A stretch of 64,000 bases of DNA from Motacilla alba alba (taxonomy: Eukaryota > Chordata > Aves > Passeriformes > Motacillidae), in NCBI RefSeq assembly GCF_015832195.1, contig NC_052046.1, forward strand, positions 41,488,473-41,552,472, written 5' to 3'. Position 1 is the first letter of the stretch. Each line of letters begins with the position of its first letter. The notes under the pieces were generated by a model. It saw only the letters and a program-made list of their open reading frames with translations, had not been told where the DNA came from and searched no databases. Positions 1 through 15,600 of the stretch are shown one piece after another. The translations under genes and the position numbers were made by a program.

Positions 1-408
1 AATATAAGAAGGTCTGAACTTTGTTCACACTCATTTTAATTTTTAAGTATACTAACACAGATTTTAGGTAGTATCTGAAGTTAGGTAATTGCCTTAATTT
101 GCATTGTTCAATGAATAACAAATAGTAAATTATTTTTCAACACGTTAGCACATATTTATTATAATACAAATTTCTGATCATATAAACCATCAAACTTAAG
201 ACAACAGTGTATATATTAGGTATTTCCACAGGTTTTAAATTCTAATTTCATTTATTCAGCATTGTTTCCAATGGTGAATTCTAAAAAAATCAAATAACCA
301 CATTAACATTTTCCAGCCACATACTGCATTTCTGCACCACATATCTTTCTAAGAACTTGGGCGAAAGGACTGAGGTATAACTGGTTCAAATACATGATCA
401 GCACTTAC
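1..408 (-). other. BDP1 intron, left edge
   Basis: AT-rich sequence downstream of exon 26. I see no further coding exon, so the C-terminal part of BDP1 lies outside the window. Confidence 0.7.
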
Positions 409-601
409 CCCTGATACACCTGTTTTTAATAACACCAAAAACTCTTCTTCATTTCTCTCAGTATTGTCCTCTTCTCTGTTTTCACACTCTTCACGATAAT
501 CTCTTTTCCTAGTAAGTCTCATTAGGTCTGGCCTCAGGTTCCAATGGGGTTCCCTTCCTCTCTGTTCACTTTCTTCTCCAGAACTTAATTTATCATTGGA
601 C
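409..601 (-). CDS. BDP1: BDP1 coding exon 26 (module 7, motif exon, strongly diverged)
   Basis: 193 nt, phase 2 in, phase 0 out. Motif position reads [20 protein letters not shown], only distantly like RPKPNLxR. Ends LLKTGVSG before GTAAGT. Last BDP1 exon inside the window; later exons are beyond the left edge. Confidence 0.82.
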
Positions 602-3600
602 CTACAAAAATATGTTTCATCTTTTACTTCCGAAGAACCAAAAAGTACACTCTCTAAGTTTGGCTTACTATCAGATATTTAGTACTTCTAGCTAGAAATC
701 AACTTGTGTTTTGAATTTTTATTTGCTTAATTTGCTACATGTAAAAAAAAACATAAAAGAAGAAAAAAACACTGCATAAGGAAGATAATTTGTCTGCAGC
801 AGTGGACCTTCCTGATTAGTTTTGGGAAAGATTTTAGGAAAGAAAAGAACATTAAATCAGATAGACTGGAAAGTGTCAGATATACCAACACAAGTCTCCA
901 AAATCAAGCGCTATAGGAACACTATATTCACTTATTCCAGTGCTCAAGGTTCTACTGCTTTCAAAAAGGATACAATTCTTACATCTGTTCAAACAAGTTC
1001 AGATTGGTAAGACAGAAATCTTGGTCTTCTAAACTCATGGCTTGAGAAGAAGGGACTAAGAGTAATCCAGAAGAATACAATTTCGTCAGCCTCATGTCCA
1101 TCCCTGGGAAAGCGAAGGAACAACTAAATCTGGAAACTACTTCCAGACATATGAGAAACAACCTAACTTGGAGTAGTGAGCATGGATTAGTAATGGGGAA
1201 GTTATGCTTGATCAACTTGATAACATATTTCAATGTAATGACTGGGTCAGTAAATAAAGGGAGAGCAGTAAATAGTGTCTGCCTGGACTCCAGTAAGGCT
1301 TGTTAACACTGCTGAACAATGTCTCTTCTAACATGCTGATAAGTGAGCTCATGAAGTATGGACTGAAAGTACATTAAAAATTGACTGAGTTGTCAGGTTC
1401 TGCGGTTTGTGATCAGTGACACAAACTCCAGTTGGAGACCAACAACCAACACTGTGCCGAATGGGTTAGTACTGTATCGACTCCTGTCCAGTATCTCCAC
1501 AAGAAAATGATCTAGATAATGAAGCAGAGTGTAACCTCAGCAAGTTTACAGATTAGGCAGATGTAGAAGGAATTGCTTCCCAAGGACAGAGACGCCCGTT
1601 ACACTGGCCTCCAGCGGCACCTGGAGAGGCTGGAGAAGTGGGCTATGGGAACCTCAGGAAGTTCAGCATGGAGAGATGCAAAGTCCTGCACCAGGGGAAG
1701 AACAGCCCAAGGCACCAGTGCATGCTGCAAGCCACCCAGATGGAAAGCAGCTTTGCAGAAAAGAACTCGGCTGTCCCGGTGGTCTCTGAGTTGAACATGA
1801 ACCAGGAAAGTGCTGTGGCTGCACAGACAGGAAATGGTGACCTGGGCTGCAGCAGGAGAAGTGTTGCCAGCAGGCCAAGGGAGGGGATCCTTGCCCCTTG
1901 TTCAGCACTGATGAAGCCACACCTGGAGGACTGACCAGTTCTGAGCTCCCTGGTAGGGAGAGACCTGAATGCACTGGAGACAGCCCCTCAAAGGGTCACA
2001 CGGATGGTAAAGGGCCGGAAGCATCTCTCCTATGACAAAAAGCTGAAGGAGCAGGAGAGAAGGCTCAGGGGGAGCCTTCTCTGAAGGATATGAAGAGATC
2101 CCTCTTCAACAGTTCCACAAAAACCCAAGGGGAGGGTGCAAACAGGACAGAGCCAGGCTCTTTCCAGGGGTGCCCAGTGACGGGATAAGAGACAATGGGC
2201 AAACAGTGCAAGACAGGAGGTTCCTTCTGAGCACCAGGAAATCCTGTTTCACTATGACAGTTACCAAGCACTGGCACAGGCTGCCCAGAGAGACTGCAGA
2301 GTCTCTATCCTTGGCAAGATTGAGAAGCTGTCTGGACACAGTATTGGGCAACCAGCTCCAGCTGCCTTGACTGGGGGGTTGGACCAGAAGACTTCTAGCA
2401 GACTCTTCCACCCTCAACCATTCCATGAGTCTGTGAAAGTCCACCATCATGGAAGATAAGAAGATTGTTAAGTAAGGCCCTTGTCTTGCTAGCACAAAGG
2501 CTCTGGGACATGATTTCAGCATAATTTATGGAAGAGATTTTAGAGAGTTTTAGAGACAGATGCAAAGAAGCTAATTCCAGAAAACAGCAAAATTTTAAAA
2601 CAGATTTGGGACTGTGTACGTTAAGACTGAGCAAATGGTAGCTTATAACATATCCCAGAGCTGTCGCATGTAAGTGGCACTATCTGCCTCATACTGCACA
2701 TACATTATAAGCATCATCACACAAAGTTCTACTACTGGAAAGAAAAATTGAAGAGACTCAGAATATATCTTAGGGAAACATAAAGTGAGCTCGCTGTCTT
2801 CTTGTCAGTTCTCAATTATAAGGGAGTGCAAATGGCATTGTTTAGTCTTTGGTCCACATTCATGGTGCACTGTACCCCAAGAATTTAGTAGTGAGAAATT
2901 CAGACAGCTAAACCCTGATTACTTGCTTCTACTCTCATCCATGAAGTATCTTCTAAAAAGGAAAATAGCCTTGGGGAAAAAAACCCTAATCCTGTTAAAA
3001 ACTGTTATATTACTTAAGAACGCCACCTAGTGACTTGCACAGCACATAGCAGATAACAACTAGTACAGCTCAGAGCCTGTGCTTACAGAAGCAAGAGCTG
3101 TACAAAAACAACTGGACAAATGCACAAAATTTTTAAAGTACTGTCACAGCTTAACCACAGCTGACAAGTAAGTGCCATGCAGTCAGTCAGTCCCCAAACC
3201 CCAGGGAGGAGGAGAATTGGAAAGAAAAGGTAAACCTTGTGGGTTTAGATATGAACAGTTTAATAATCATAACAAAGTAAAATATAACGAAAAGGTGAGG
3301 CAGACACACAGACAGAGGGGAATTATACACAAGGAAACAAGTGATGCACAACTGCTCACTGCTTGCTGACTGACACCCAGTATAATGTTTTTGCACCCAG
3401 CCCGTCCCCAAGTAGTGTTCAGCATCTCCTGGACAGGTCCCTCCAGTTTATGGAGTGACCATGATGTTCGATGGTATGGAATATCCTTTTGGCCAGTTCA
3501 CACCAGCTGTTCTGGCTGTGCTCCCTCTCAGCTGCTTATGCACCTACTCACTGGCCATGAGACACTGAAAAGTCCTCAACTCAGCGTAAGCACTGCTCAA

Positions 3601-6600
3601 CAACAACTAAAATGTCAATGTGTTATCAATGTTATTCTCATATTGAATCCAAAACGCAGCACTGTACCAGCTAATAAGAAGAAAACAAACTCTACCCCAG
3701 CTGAAACCAAAATGAAAGATTTCTTTACCTGAAAACAGGTAACTTTACCTTTCTGTGGTATCCTGAATGCGTCCTATAGCATCTGCAGATAGACACTCTT
3801 CTTCCTCTCTTTTGACGTTATAATTTGGTGATTTTTTAGAAGAACAAAGCGTTCCTGATGTCATGCTTCTTGAATTTACGTCCAGATTGTCATTCTCAGC
3901 CAAATTTCCCACAAGCAACAATACCTCCATGTCATCCTTTGATTTGAGAAAAAAAACCCCAACAATATTAGCAAAGTATATAAAAGCATTTTACTTATTA
4001 TTATAACAAAATATATCACCTGTAAAATAAAGTATTGCTAATTATGATCAAGTTGCTAACCTGAGATGAAACTTCATCTAAAAACTTCCAAGTAGTTTAT
4101 GGTACCATCACTGCTCCTTGTTCCTCTAGGAAGGCATTTAGCTAATAAAAACAGACACTAAAACCTATATAGTCCTTCATGAGAAGCAACCAAGGAGCTC
4201 AGGAGAAACCCAGGAACAGGACACAGCATGCAGGTAACTATTCATATATCATGAATATGACTGAGATGTCAAAATCCAAGTGAAGTCTTTGTATGTCTTA
4301 TCAATGTGTCACTAGCAGGATTTTGAAAAACCCTGTAATAGCATGCAAATACTGAACTGGAATTCTTACTAGGCTGAAATTAATTAATGCATTTACAACA
4401 CCTTATTTAGAGGCCTTAAAAAAAACTAGTGTGGAACCAAGAATCAGTAAGTGCAGTCAGAAATAAAATCTCACTTTTGAGGAGAGAAGGTTTTCAGATT
4501 CTTCTGCCACAAGCAGATTCTCTCCATGATTCATTTCTTCTTCATTCGGGGCAGTAAGTTTTTGGACTACTGGAGATCCTTTTTTGCTGTATGTTCTTTC
4601 TAGGTTTGGTCTAGCTCTTGAAGACTCAATCCTTACAAGTTGTCCTGGATTCAGACCACTCAGCTTGCCTTCTTGGGAGGTAAGTTTTTCAGTACTGATG
4701 AATTTAAAGCAAACAAACAAAACCACAAAATACACACTTGACTTTGGCAGGGAGAGAAAAAAAGCACTTCTGCACTTAAGTTTTGAATTAACACTTACAC
4801 GAGAGACTAACAGACTGCTTTGTTTAAGATTAATAAAATTATATTTTCAAATATATTTCTCCATTATGGTTAACCTTGGAGCAGAAATAACAAAATGTCT
4901 TTGTCAAGACATTTTTAACATAAAAAACAAGTCGTGTTGCTAACCATACCAACATCAAAGTATCAGCAGTCTAACACGCATTTAAGATCTTATTTTAACA
5001 ACAGTGGCAGTAAAATAGAAGAACACATAAATGGACAAATGAAAGTCAAGTCTCTGACATTTTGCAAAATTTGTATGTTACATATCTTACACGTGTGATT
5101 ACTACTTAAGCAAATACAGACCAAGTAATAAAAATCTTGGTCAGGAAGGCCAATGAGCTCATACACAAGTATGTTCCAGATAAATAATAATAAGGAGTGC
5201 AGCCAAAAAAAAAGTGCTCTGAAAACACTGGAAGAAGCTCTTTGTAGGCACTGAAAATGAAATATTGTAGAATGACAAAAGACAAGGAACAGAAGAATTG
5301 ACATTTGCAAAGGTGTCTCATTATGCACAGAGAAAAGCTTTTCAAATGCTATTTTGCTAAACTCAAACCTCACCTGCTTTGTTCAGACAATAAGGTTTCA
5401 GAAATAGAGAACACCTGAGGCACGTCTTGCTGTTCCTGTTCCTCTTTGCTCAGTACATCTGCTTGACACAATACAGCTTCATTTTCACCCTTTAATTTAC
5501 AGTAAAAGAAGCATGAAGAAAAATAGAAGTATATAAGTTTCTAAAACAGACATATATTTAATATACAAAAATAGAAATTATGCTATTTTCCCAATTGAAA
5601 TAAAGGTAAGAATCATGTTATCATAATTCACTTTATATGCAGAAAGGAACAGAAGTCTTCATACTCCTGGGATACCTAGAGTTAAGTTCTTAAATACTGT
5701 GTGCACCCAAGCATTATGGGAAACACTTGTCTATTTAGTATTCAATAATTTCCCTAATACATGAAGCACTGTGGAAATAAGATACTTCAGCAAATGGAAA
5801 ACCTGTGAAAACTGGACACTACAGAGGGCAGCGCAGACACACCCAAGCCACAATAACATAGCCTCAAGATCCAGAAGGCCTAATAAGCTTCATGTCTGTA
5901 TTTGCCACACTGGTTCCACAAAGAAGCCCCTCAAACATGTCCTTCAACGCTTCAGGCCTGTGACAGCTTGAAAGAGGAGCATCAGACCTGCTCGGGTTCT
6001 ACAGATTTGCCCAGTACAGAGTAGATGCATGTGCATAGTTCACAGGCCACAGGTCTAAAGCAGCCAAAGCTGAACCACAAGGAACTATCGCAGCTCGGGG
6101 TGAGCTGACTGGCACTCATGGGAGATGAGAGATGAATGTAGGACACAAGTACTTCTCATAGGCTCAATAACAAAACCAGCTATAACCACTCCAAAACATC
6201 AGCCACTCTTGCAAAATTTAGCTGTATTCCAAATCTAAGGCAACTCTACACAGATATCCCTACATCCATGACATTATTCATGTGCAACCCACAAAATAGT
6301 TACAGAGAACACATCACACTATAAATGGCTTTCGAGGATTTCCACATCTTTTACAAGTCCCTAGTAAAGTGTTCGTGGGGATACACGGTGTTATTTACTT
6401 GTATGAAATAGAGGAGTATCAGGTAGTGATGAAGCTAGTTAAAGATTATCAAATTATTAAAACCCCTTTTTTCATAAAAATAGCTGTCCTCTGCCTTCAC
6501 TAGAGACATTACACTAGATTGCTCCACACAGACTGAATTCATCCAAACAGGAAAGATGAAATGAGAAAAAAAAGGTAATTCTTATGCATTTTTATTCTAG

Positions 6601-9600
6601 AGTTTGTATAAATGTGCATTTTTTCCTATCCTACAATTCAATCAAAAGCAGATAATTTGTAAAAAAATAATTATTACTTCAAGTTGTAGACCTCACTGAT
6701 TTCATACCTACAATACCTCAGCTTACCAGGGTTTGGGAATTTTTAAAATTTAATATATTGTCTCAGCTTCAGGCAATGCAACTTCAATGTTTTCATTTCA
6801 CTTCATAAAAGTGAACATGCAGTTCAAACCAACTTTGAAGGCAAGTCTTACTCTTATTAAGGCTTACCATGACAGTATTGTCAAACTCATCTTTTTGCTC
6901 TGCTTCAGGCTTTTTCTTGCTCTCATTTTCTGATATTTGTAACTCCTTCTTTCCAACAGTTCTTACCAAGTTTGGCTTGTACATCTTGTTCCTTGCCAGC
7001 TGAAGAGGTGGAAGAGGTGCATATTGATGTTCTTCTTGAGCACTGTTTGTGTCATCATTGCAAAGTTAAGACAGAAAAAATAATCCAAAACTTAGTACAA
7101 ACACAAACACAGGTCCATTAGTATTACACGCAAAAACCACCGAGTTTTGAGAAGAAATCTCATGAACTAAAGCTTAGCTGAGTTTAAATTACAAACAACA
7201 GTTTGTTCCAGCGAAAATTTTGAAGCACCAGTCTTCTAAATACTTCCAACAACAGAATTAACTAACTCACTGAAGGTATTAACTTACTGACTAATTGTTG
7301 CTACAAAACCAAAGCAGTTTTCACATGGTTTTCTGATAAGCAAACTAGTATTTCCCTGCTCACATGAAATGAATCCAGTCTTATAAAGTGAATGCCCCTT
7401 AATGTCATGCTTAGCATAGAAGCTACTGAAATTGTAGTATCACTGGTGTTAAAACTATGAGAACAGAAATTTTGTGCAGTATTTTCATTTGACTATGTTT
7501 GCCAGATGGCAATCCACAGGAATAATAATTTCCTGGTAAAATTCTTTCATTGTTACAGTCAAGGATCAAAAGTAGGTAAGCCCTTACCCTGCAATAGTAG
7601 TAGAAATGTCATCTTGGCTAATTTCAGATAGGCAGAACTCCAGTTCACCATCCTCTGATGTTGAAAATGTTTTTGGGGACTTAGAACTTGGCCTCTCAGA
7701 AACCTCCTGAGAGCAAAGTGACTTCTCCTTTCCCAAGGATTCTAGAGTGTTTAAGACTTGACATTTTCCTGCTTTCTGAAAAATGTAAACACAAGAACTA
7801 GAAAAAGCTGTAATAATAAACCAAAAGGAGACTTTATGATGTTTATGAAGTTTGGTACTCACCACTCTCTGAAAACCTCAGAGAGTCTTTTTGCACTCTC
7901 CTACAAACTCCTCTGTAACTGCTCACTAATGATTTCCCAGTCTTTCTAGGACAAATACACACTTTTTTATTTAAGACAAAAAAGCCTGAGATCTGTGCCA
8001 TCTTCTATTAATAATTTTTCTTTCTTCCCTGTCATCTCTATATGCCACTTTGGGTCAGAAAGACATCTGGACACGTAACAAGAGATTCATCATATCATCA
8101 TATGTGAGTCATCTTCTTCTCCTCACATATGACCAAGTGAAAAATATATAAGTTTTAAGGTAGAAAATTTAAGCTTTTGAAAAAATTGTTTCAAAAAGTT
8201 AACTTTGTATTTTTTAAAGTCATCAGTACTTCATTTCACAAAACCAAAAGCTCATATATAACTAAAGGAAAAAAACAAAAGCCTTACATCTGTGTCAGGA
8301 GGGATGCTACATTCACTATCACACTGTGTCAAACTTTCTTCCTTATTGGTATCTTTCTGTGATGCATCTTTACTGTTTTCATCCAGAACTTCCTTTCTAC
8401 TAGCTGTTCTCAAATTTGGCTTTGGTCTCTGGAATTGCGTCCTCAGTAGCCAAGCTGATGATACAACAGTTTTCTCCTCTTCCTTCTGAGGATGAGATTT
8501 CCTGCAAAAACAAGCAAAAGAACAATCAAAGGCATGGGACAATATGGCATCCTTGTATACAGCTCTCAGAGCAATACCAACATTAGTGACATGAAAAAGA
8601 GCCAATAAAAACACAGTGATCATCACTAAATGCCTCTGTATCATATTAAATAGGTAAGCAAAGAAGTTAACTGCCACTTCCACTTGAGACCTGGAAGACA
8701 ATTTGAGACATTTTACCATGATACATGCATTTTACAAATACCTTCCTCTAATCATGTTTAAAACTACCCAGAAGACTTGCAGAATACCTGTGGTTGACTA
8801 TTTTTTAAGGAAGCACTTTAATAGGAAACCAGACCCTGTACTCAAGGATCTATATAAGTACACTAGGATGCACTGTGGAGACCAACATGGAAAAGACAAT
8901 CACAGGCACTGAACATTAGAAAAGAGCATTTTTTTGAAAATTAGGCCAATAGTCCAAAGATCAAATTAACACCCCACAGCTTATAAATTTAATGCTTTCA
9001 AGCTCTTGGGGTTTTGTTAGTTAAAGTCTTGTATTGTCTTGATTAAATATGTCTTTATATATATAAAACTTTGTAAACTTTGTAATGCCAGAGTTGAATG
9101 TAATATGGTATAACACCTAGAGATATTGATAGCTTCAAACCATTCCTTCTCTCAAAAGAAGTGAAATAACCTTACCCTGTACTAGAATCTGAAACACGTT
9201 TGGAGACATCTGACAATCCCTTTTCACTTTCATTGCTTTCTGCTTCTGAGAACTTTTCTTGGAAACACAGTCTTGTATTTGAGTTCATCTCAGAATCTGC
9301 AGAAACATCTTCTAACGTCACACTGGATGGCTGAATGCCTTCATGAACTGTTAAATCCTAAAATGAATAAAAGTTCCACTCTGGTAAGATTAAATATTTA
9401 CTCAATTTCTCTTCTAGGAGAGCAGGAGGAAAATGAGAAAGTTTAAATATTTTCTACAGAAACACTAAGATTTCTCTTGCTTCTTGTCATCCAACTAATA
9501 CCAGCGTCTACTATAAAAGTAAAAAGTTCTTTCTCTTTATATTTTCTCTTCTAAGTGGTTCATCTTCCGAGGCATTTTTTCTTTGCATTTCTCTTTTCAG

Positions 9601-12600
9601 ATCTGGTATCACAATACAACCAAGTCAGATATATTCCATTTCCATGTATGCTGGTTTTGACTACAGTAGAGTTAGCTTTCTTCACAGCGTTAAGTATGGG
9701 CCTGTGGTCTGGGTTTGTGCTGCACACAGGGTTGATAATACAGAGATGTTTTAATTATTGCTGAGCAGGGCTTAACAGAGCCAAGGCCTTTACTGCTTTT
9801 CATATTGCCAAGCTGGAGAGGAAGCTAAGGGGGCATGGAAGGATGGAAGGGGACACAGTCAGGACAGGTAACATAAACTGACCAAAGGGATATTCCACGT
9901 CCTTCTGAGGCATGGACAGGCAGCTTAGTATACAAAGATGGGGAAGTGGCTTTTGTCTTCCCAAGTAACCATTATGTGTGATGAAGCCCAGCCCCCTTGG
10001 AGGTGACTGAACACCTGTGCCTGTTCATGGGAAGGAGTAGAACTTCTGGTTATGCTCTGCACATGAGTGTAGCTTCTGCTTTTCCTACTAAACCTTACTC
10101 AGGGTTATCCAGCACTCAGGGGTTTATCTCAGCCCCTGTTTTCTAGCTTTTACTCTTCCAGTTCTGTCTCCAGTACTGCTGGTGGGGCAGTGAGCTGGTA
10201 CTTGGTTGCTGACTGCGCTTAAACCTAATACCATGGAAAACAGAAACCAAGTGTAAAAATAAGGAGATTTTATGACTATAAATTCAGTTTATTCTGAAAT
10301 AATAAATAAAGCATGCAAAGCCTATCCCTACAAATTATGGAGCATGTACCCACGTCTTTGTTACCAAGGCCTCTAATAAGGACCCAACAAAGCAGTGTAA
10401 GCAATTGCTCAAGAAACTTACACTTTTCAGGAAGGGATCATTATTTTCATCTCGATGGTGTGTAACACCTTCTTCTACTTCTCTGCCTTCCGTTGTCTCC
10501 TCTTCAGGGTCTTTTTCATCTATCAGTTCTTGCCTTGCTACAGGTCTTCCTAGATTTGGTTTTGGTCTCTGTATTCTACCTCTTTTTAGAGGTGTTTGAT
10601 TCAACACAATCCGTTTGCTATCTTCTCTTAAACCAGCTGTTTCATTAGACCTGGAAAACATATATGATCCCTGAAGTATATACCACATCTGAAAGTGGAA
10701 GGAGACTTGGAGAACAAATGCTTTTTTCCCCTTTCTTTTAAATAGTTATTAATATACACTTACCTAAAATGTAATACTAGCTTCCTGAAAGAATAAAATT
10801 GGAAATTTATCTACTAGGGACTGAGAGTTTAAACTTATGTTTGCCCTGCTATTTTCCTCTTCCCATTGGTGACAGGATATGACACTAGAGAGACCTTCTT
10901 CTGATCCATAATGGACCTCTTTGTATTCCTATCTAGTCTAGAGGCAGATGGACCTAATTTAATAAAGTGTTTAAAAATATGTAAATATTCAGAGTTTTTC
11001 TTTAATGAATTCAGAAAATACATAAATGACTTCTTTATCTTACTAATGTAAAAGTATCAGTAGTGCATTACTAGAATGGTCATATTCTTCTACAACTTTT
11101 TACACTGAGCATCAAGTCACCGAGAAGGTTAATGAAAGAAGTAACTGAAAATTGTTTTCTGGCAGATTATTACATCCAGTTTATCTCCATCGATCCTCCT
11201 CAAGTATCTCCCTTTAAAAGACAAGCTTGAGGTTTTGGATTTTTATTTCTGTTTTTGGTTTAGGTTGTTTTGGGAATTTTTTTGTGGGGGAGTAATTGGG
11301 GGAAAGTTGGCTTTTTTCAGTTTTTATTTTTTACAATCTCTTCTATAAAACATATTCCTTCTACACTACAGTGCCACTTCACTGAAGAAAAATGGAACAC
11401 TTAATAAATATGTGCATTACATTGCCCACATATTGAAATTTTTTCTTCCTCATTAGACATCTAACACTTAACTACATTTTAAGAAAACTTACTCCTATTG
11501 TTTAAATACTTAACCACTTAAATGGATGCATTTTAGTATTAAAAGCGAGTAGCTAAGGCTTGTTTTAGTTTTTGAGGGACTAAATTTTCACCTTTTTTAC
11601 ATTTACCATGACTGACTTAAAATTTAAAAGTACAACTTTAAAAATAAAAATGCTTAATATACGTTTCGTAAATTAATGAAGATTCCTATTTTGCCCTCAA
11701 TTTCTGTAGTGCAGAAGTTTCTTCAAAAACTTCTATAATTACCACACTACAAAATACTACGAGAAGCAACAAGAATGGTAAATTGCAGGACAGAAGTGCT
11801 TATCTTCTAATTTTTCTCATACTTACTGAGACATTGTCTCCAGGACTTTGTCATCTTTTTCTGCAATATCTTCCCTGGTATCATCAGATCCATTAACTTG
11901 GTCATTATTCTGAACAAAAAGAGAGTATTATGACATGAACTGTCTTTCATAAAGTACAGCATCACCTAACTGACCACGTAACTGTTCGTAAGAGGTGACA
12001 AAATAGATTGCTTATGACATACAAACAATTACAGGATAAATTTCTCAGTCAGACAGGTGCAGTAAAAACTACAGCAAACACCTGAAGTTGTATGTGCTGC
12101 AGGACATGAAAGACTATTGGTAGCTGCCATTTGTGTAACAACCCCTCACCATAACTGAGATTACTAAGCAATACCACACTACCACTGAAAGCAGGTTAAT
12201 TAAGTGGCTAATTCCTGTTCATACTCAGCAGCAAAAAAGTAAAGAAAAAAAGATAACATTACTGTTGTATCCAGCAGCTTATCTTCAGTTATGTTACTTT
12301 ATTAAATACCTTCTCAGTTCCCCCCTTAGGCTGTAGATGGGATATTTTATCACTTCCTGCATCTTTTTCAGGCTCTTCTTTCCTTCCAGATGGCCTTGTA
12401 ACATTAGGTTTAAATCTCTGTCGATATCCTCTAACTATCGTCTTTGCAATTGCAGCTTTTTCAGGTTCTCTGCACAAAGGATCCACAATAGCGACATTTA
12501 CTCCATAATATTCAAGCCTATAAATACCATACAGTCTTGCACAGATTTAATTAATTTTACTTGAATTTTGTGGTCTTCAGAAAGATTTGCCCAAACTTAT

Positions 12601-15600
12601 GCAAGTTGCTTCACATAAGAAACAAGCTTTGTTTAGTCTTACAATGCATGAACACTCAATTTATCTACGTATTAAAAAGAGATTAATTTGTCACACAGGT
12701 GAGGAATTTAACTAGACTGCATATCACAACTGCTTCTGCAAGCATCAGAAGCAGAGCCATTACCTGATAACTGAGGCTGGCAGGAAAGCAAAGCCATAGT
12801 TATCACCCTCCCCCTCTCAAATTACAGGCATTGTTGGTACTTCAATGCTTTCATCAACTTTCTAGAAAAGAAGTATATACCTTCTACTTTAGTACCACCT
12901 GGTATCATCCAAAAAATGCCAAAGTCAATTTTGAAATTTACATTAAAGCTTCACAGTTATTGCTATCTTTTTCAAGGAGAACCAAATGGAACAAATTAAC
13001 AGTTACAGTCAGTTCACACTAGGAGACTGGAAAAGTGATCTCAATACTTACTGAGATGCAGTATCCAAATCCCTGTTTTCTACTTCTGTGGCATCATTAT
13101 GTTTTCTTCTACTGTCCTCTTCAGAGCACTGGAATTGAGGCAGGGAATATTACTCTTTGACAAGTGTTCAAGTATCATAGTAGCAGTTCCCAAAATGTTA
13201 TTTCTGTGGCTGGCCCACAGTATTCCCCACTGACAAAACAGATGCAGCATCAAGAACAACATACTAAGTAACATTCCTCTTTCTGACCTTTTCACCTGCA
13301 TTTGCAAGGGTTGGAGAAGAAGTTTTGGCTTCCATTTTGTCTTGTGTTGCTGTGTCCCTCCTTCCAGATGATCTCACTAAATTTGGTTTAGGTCTTTGCA
13401 AGCGCCTTCTATCTGCTGATTTTTCAGTTTTCCTTAAGATATAAAGAAAGGTGGTATACATTATTACCAAAGAGAAACTTAAAGTCTTACATGGTTCAAG
13501 ATGTACCTCAAGACCATCACAGACTGCATGGGTCAAGACACTGCATGCAGCAAGACAATAAACAGAAAAAAAACCCAATTGCATCTTTCTGATACTAAAA
13601 GACATGTTACAAAGTTATGAAAAGAGCATCAAATAAACCTTAACTTTGCTGGCTTTCAGTGGAATCGACTTCAAAATACTTTAAAGAAGTATTTCCTGCT
13701 GTTAAATAAACAGGAACATTTTTTCTATTCGGGATTCACAATTCATGTAAGGGTGAATAATTTTATATAAAAACAATATAAATCTGCCCTATATACAATG
13801 TTTTGCATCTGCCTCTTCTGCCCCCCCATCCCCTTTCAAAGCTATCTCAGTCATGGAAAACCAAACTTTTTTTCAAATACCTTGTCCTACTGCCAGCATC
13901 CACATCTTACTGAAGAATGGAGTACGTACATGACTCTCTTTGTTCTTAACCACTGCAATGGCATGTCCTGGGATTCACTCACTGACACAGCCCTACATCT
14001 TATCAATAATCTTCAGATTGGGAACTACTACCTTTTCTTATATTCTTCCTAGAACAGGACAAATAAAGCTTTGACAGTCTTTATCATAGGAGTGACCTGC
14101 CCTTCAAAAAGGGAAAGACAGAAGTATGAAAACCAACTTAGGATGAACTAGTATCCCATCTCTAATTCACCCTTAAAAAACTGTATCATGAAATAAGACG
14201 TTGATGCTCCTGCACAAATGGAAACCTTAGGCACAGACTACTTCATATATGATTTCTCAGTATAAGAAAGACTCACCAAAATTAACTTCATAAAGGAGTA
14301 CAGATAATACAGCGACATTTTAGAGTATCTTCTATCTTAGAAGTTTGCACCAAGTTCCAAAGAGGAACAGTTTCCAAATAGGAAAGAAGAAATACACCAT
14401 ACACACAGCATGTACAGCTATTACTAATTATTACTAATAAGCTCTCATGGACAATTATGAATGTCAAAGAATTCAGTGAGACCCTTCTATTAAAAAAAAC
14501 AAAAATTATATTTCACAGCCAAGCTTTACCCACAATGTGGCAGAATTTAATCATTCTCTTGCTCTTGCTGGCTGTAGAAAGGCTAGGGTTTTTTCTCAAA
14601 GTTTAGCTAAGTCTTTCTCCCTATTCCTATCTACCATTTAGATCTTAGCCAATGCACTGCTACCGAGTAATCAAAATTTCTACGAAAAAGCTTCACTGAA
14701 TATGGAAAACAAGTCATCATGATCTCCTGACTGGTTCAACCTCCTATGGTCAATTGGAATTATATTCAAATTGAGTAGATACAGGTTTAGTTCAAGTGCC
14801 ACCGCAAAGTAAAATAATTCTACTTACATGATTTCAGACTGTGAACCACATTCTGAGGCACTCTGCTTTCTATCTGGTTTTTGTGAGTGATGTATTCCTT
14901 CACACTGAGGGAGAAATGTTGTAGAAAAGAAACAATAAACTTAAGATGATCTTCTACTGTAATGTAACAAAAAGCAGAAAAAATTGCCACAGTGGTTGAG
15001 AGTGGAAGGGTCTGCTAGAGATCCTCTGGTCCGACCCCCTTGATCAAGTGTATTGGGCTAACCTGGGCCAGATGCCACGCACCCACCAAAGCTGCTCACT
15101 CACTCACTCCACTCTGCAGCTGGACAGACAATAGAAATTTTAAGGCAGGAGTCACAGCTGGAGCTAAGGACCAAGAGAGAGATCATTCACTAAATACCAT
15201 CAGAGGCAAAACAGGCTCAAGTTAGAAATACGAAATGAATTTATTACTAACCAAATCAGAGCAGGATAATGAGAAGTAAAAGAAATCCTTAAGAATACCT
15301 TCCCCCTACCTCTCGCTCCTTCCAGCTCTACCTCCCACCCCAGTAGTGCAAGGACACAGGGAATGGGGGTTATGGTCAGTTCATCACCCAAGGCTGCTCC
15401 CACTGCTCAAGGAGAGGAGTTGTTCTCCTGCTGCATCTGGGGTCCCTCCCATGGGAGACAGCTCTCCAAGAGCTTCTCTGATGTGGCTCCATCTCATGGG
15501 CACCAGTTCCCCTCAAACTGCTGCGGCGTGGGTCACTCTTCCATGGGGTGCAGTCCTCCAAGGACATGCTGCTCCAGCCTGGGGGCAGGGCCCCTTTCTC

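Noticed and set aside
2065..2634. 138-codon frame on the minus strand and its copy at 15908-16324
   Set aside because: Antisense frames within the CR1/flank duplication. Identity between copies reflects DNA duplication, not protein conservation.
8098..8132. 11-bp inverted repeat TCATATGTGAG / CTCACATATGA
   Set aside because: Short arms and AT-rich context; easily expected by chance over 64 kb.
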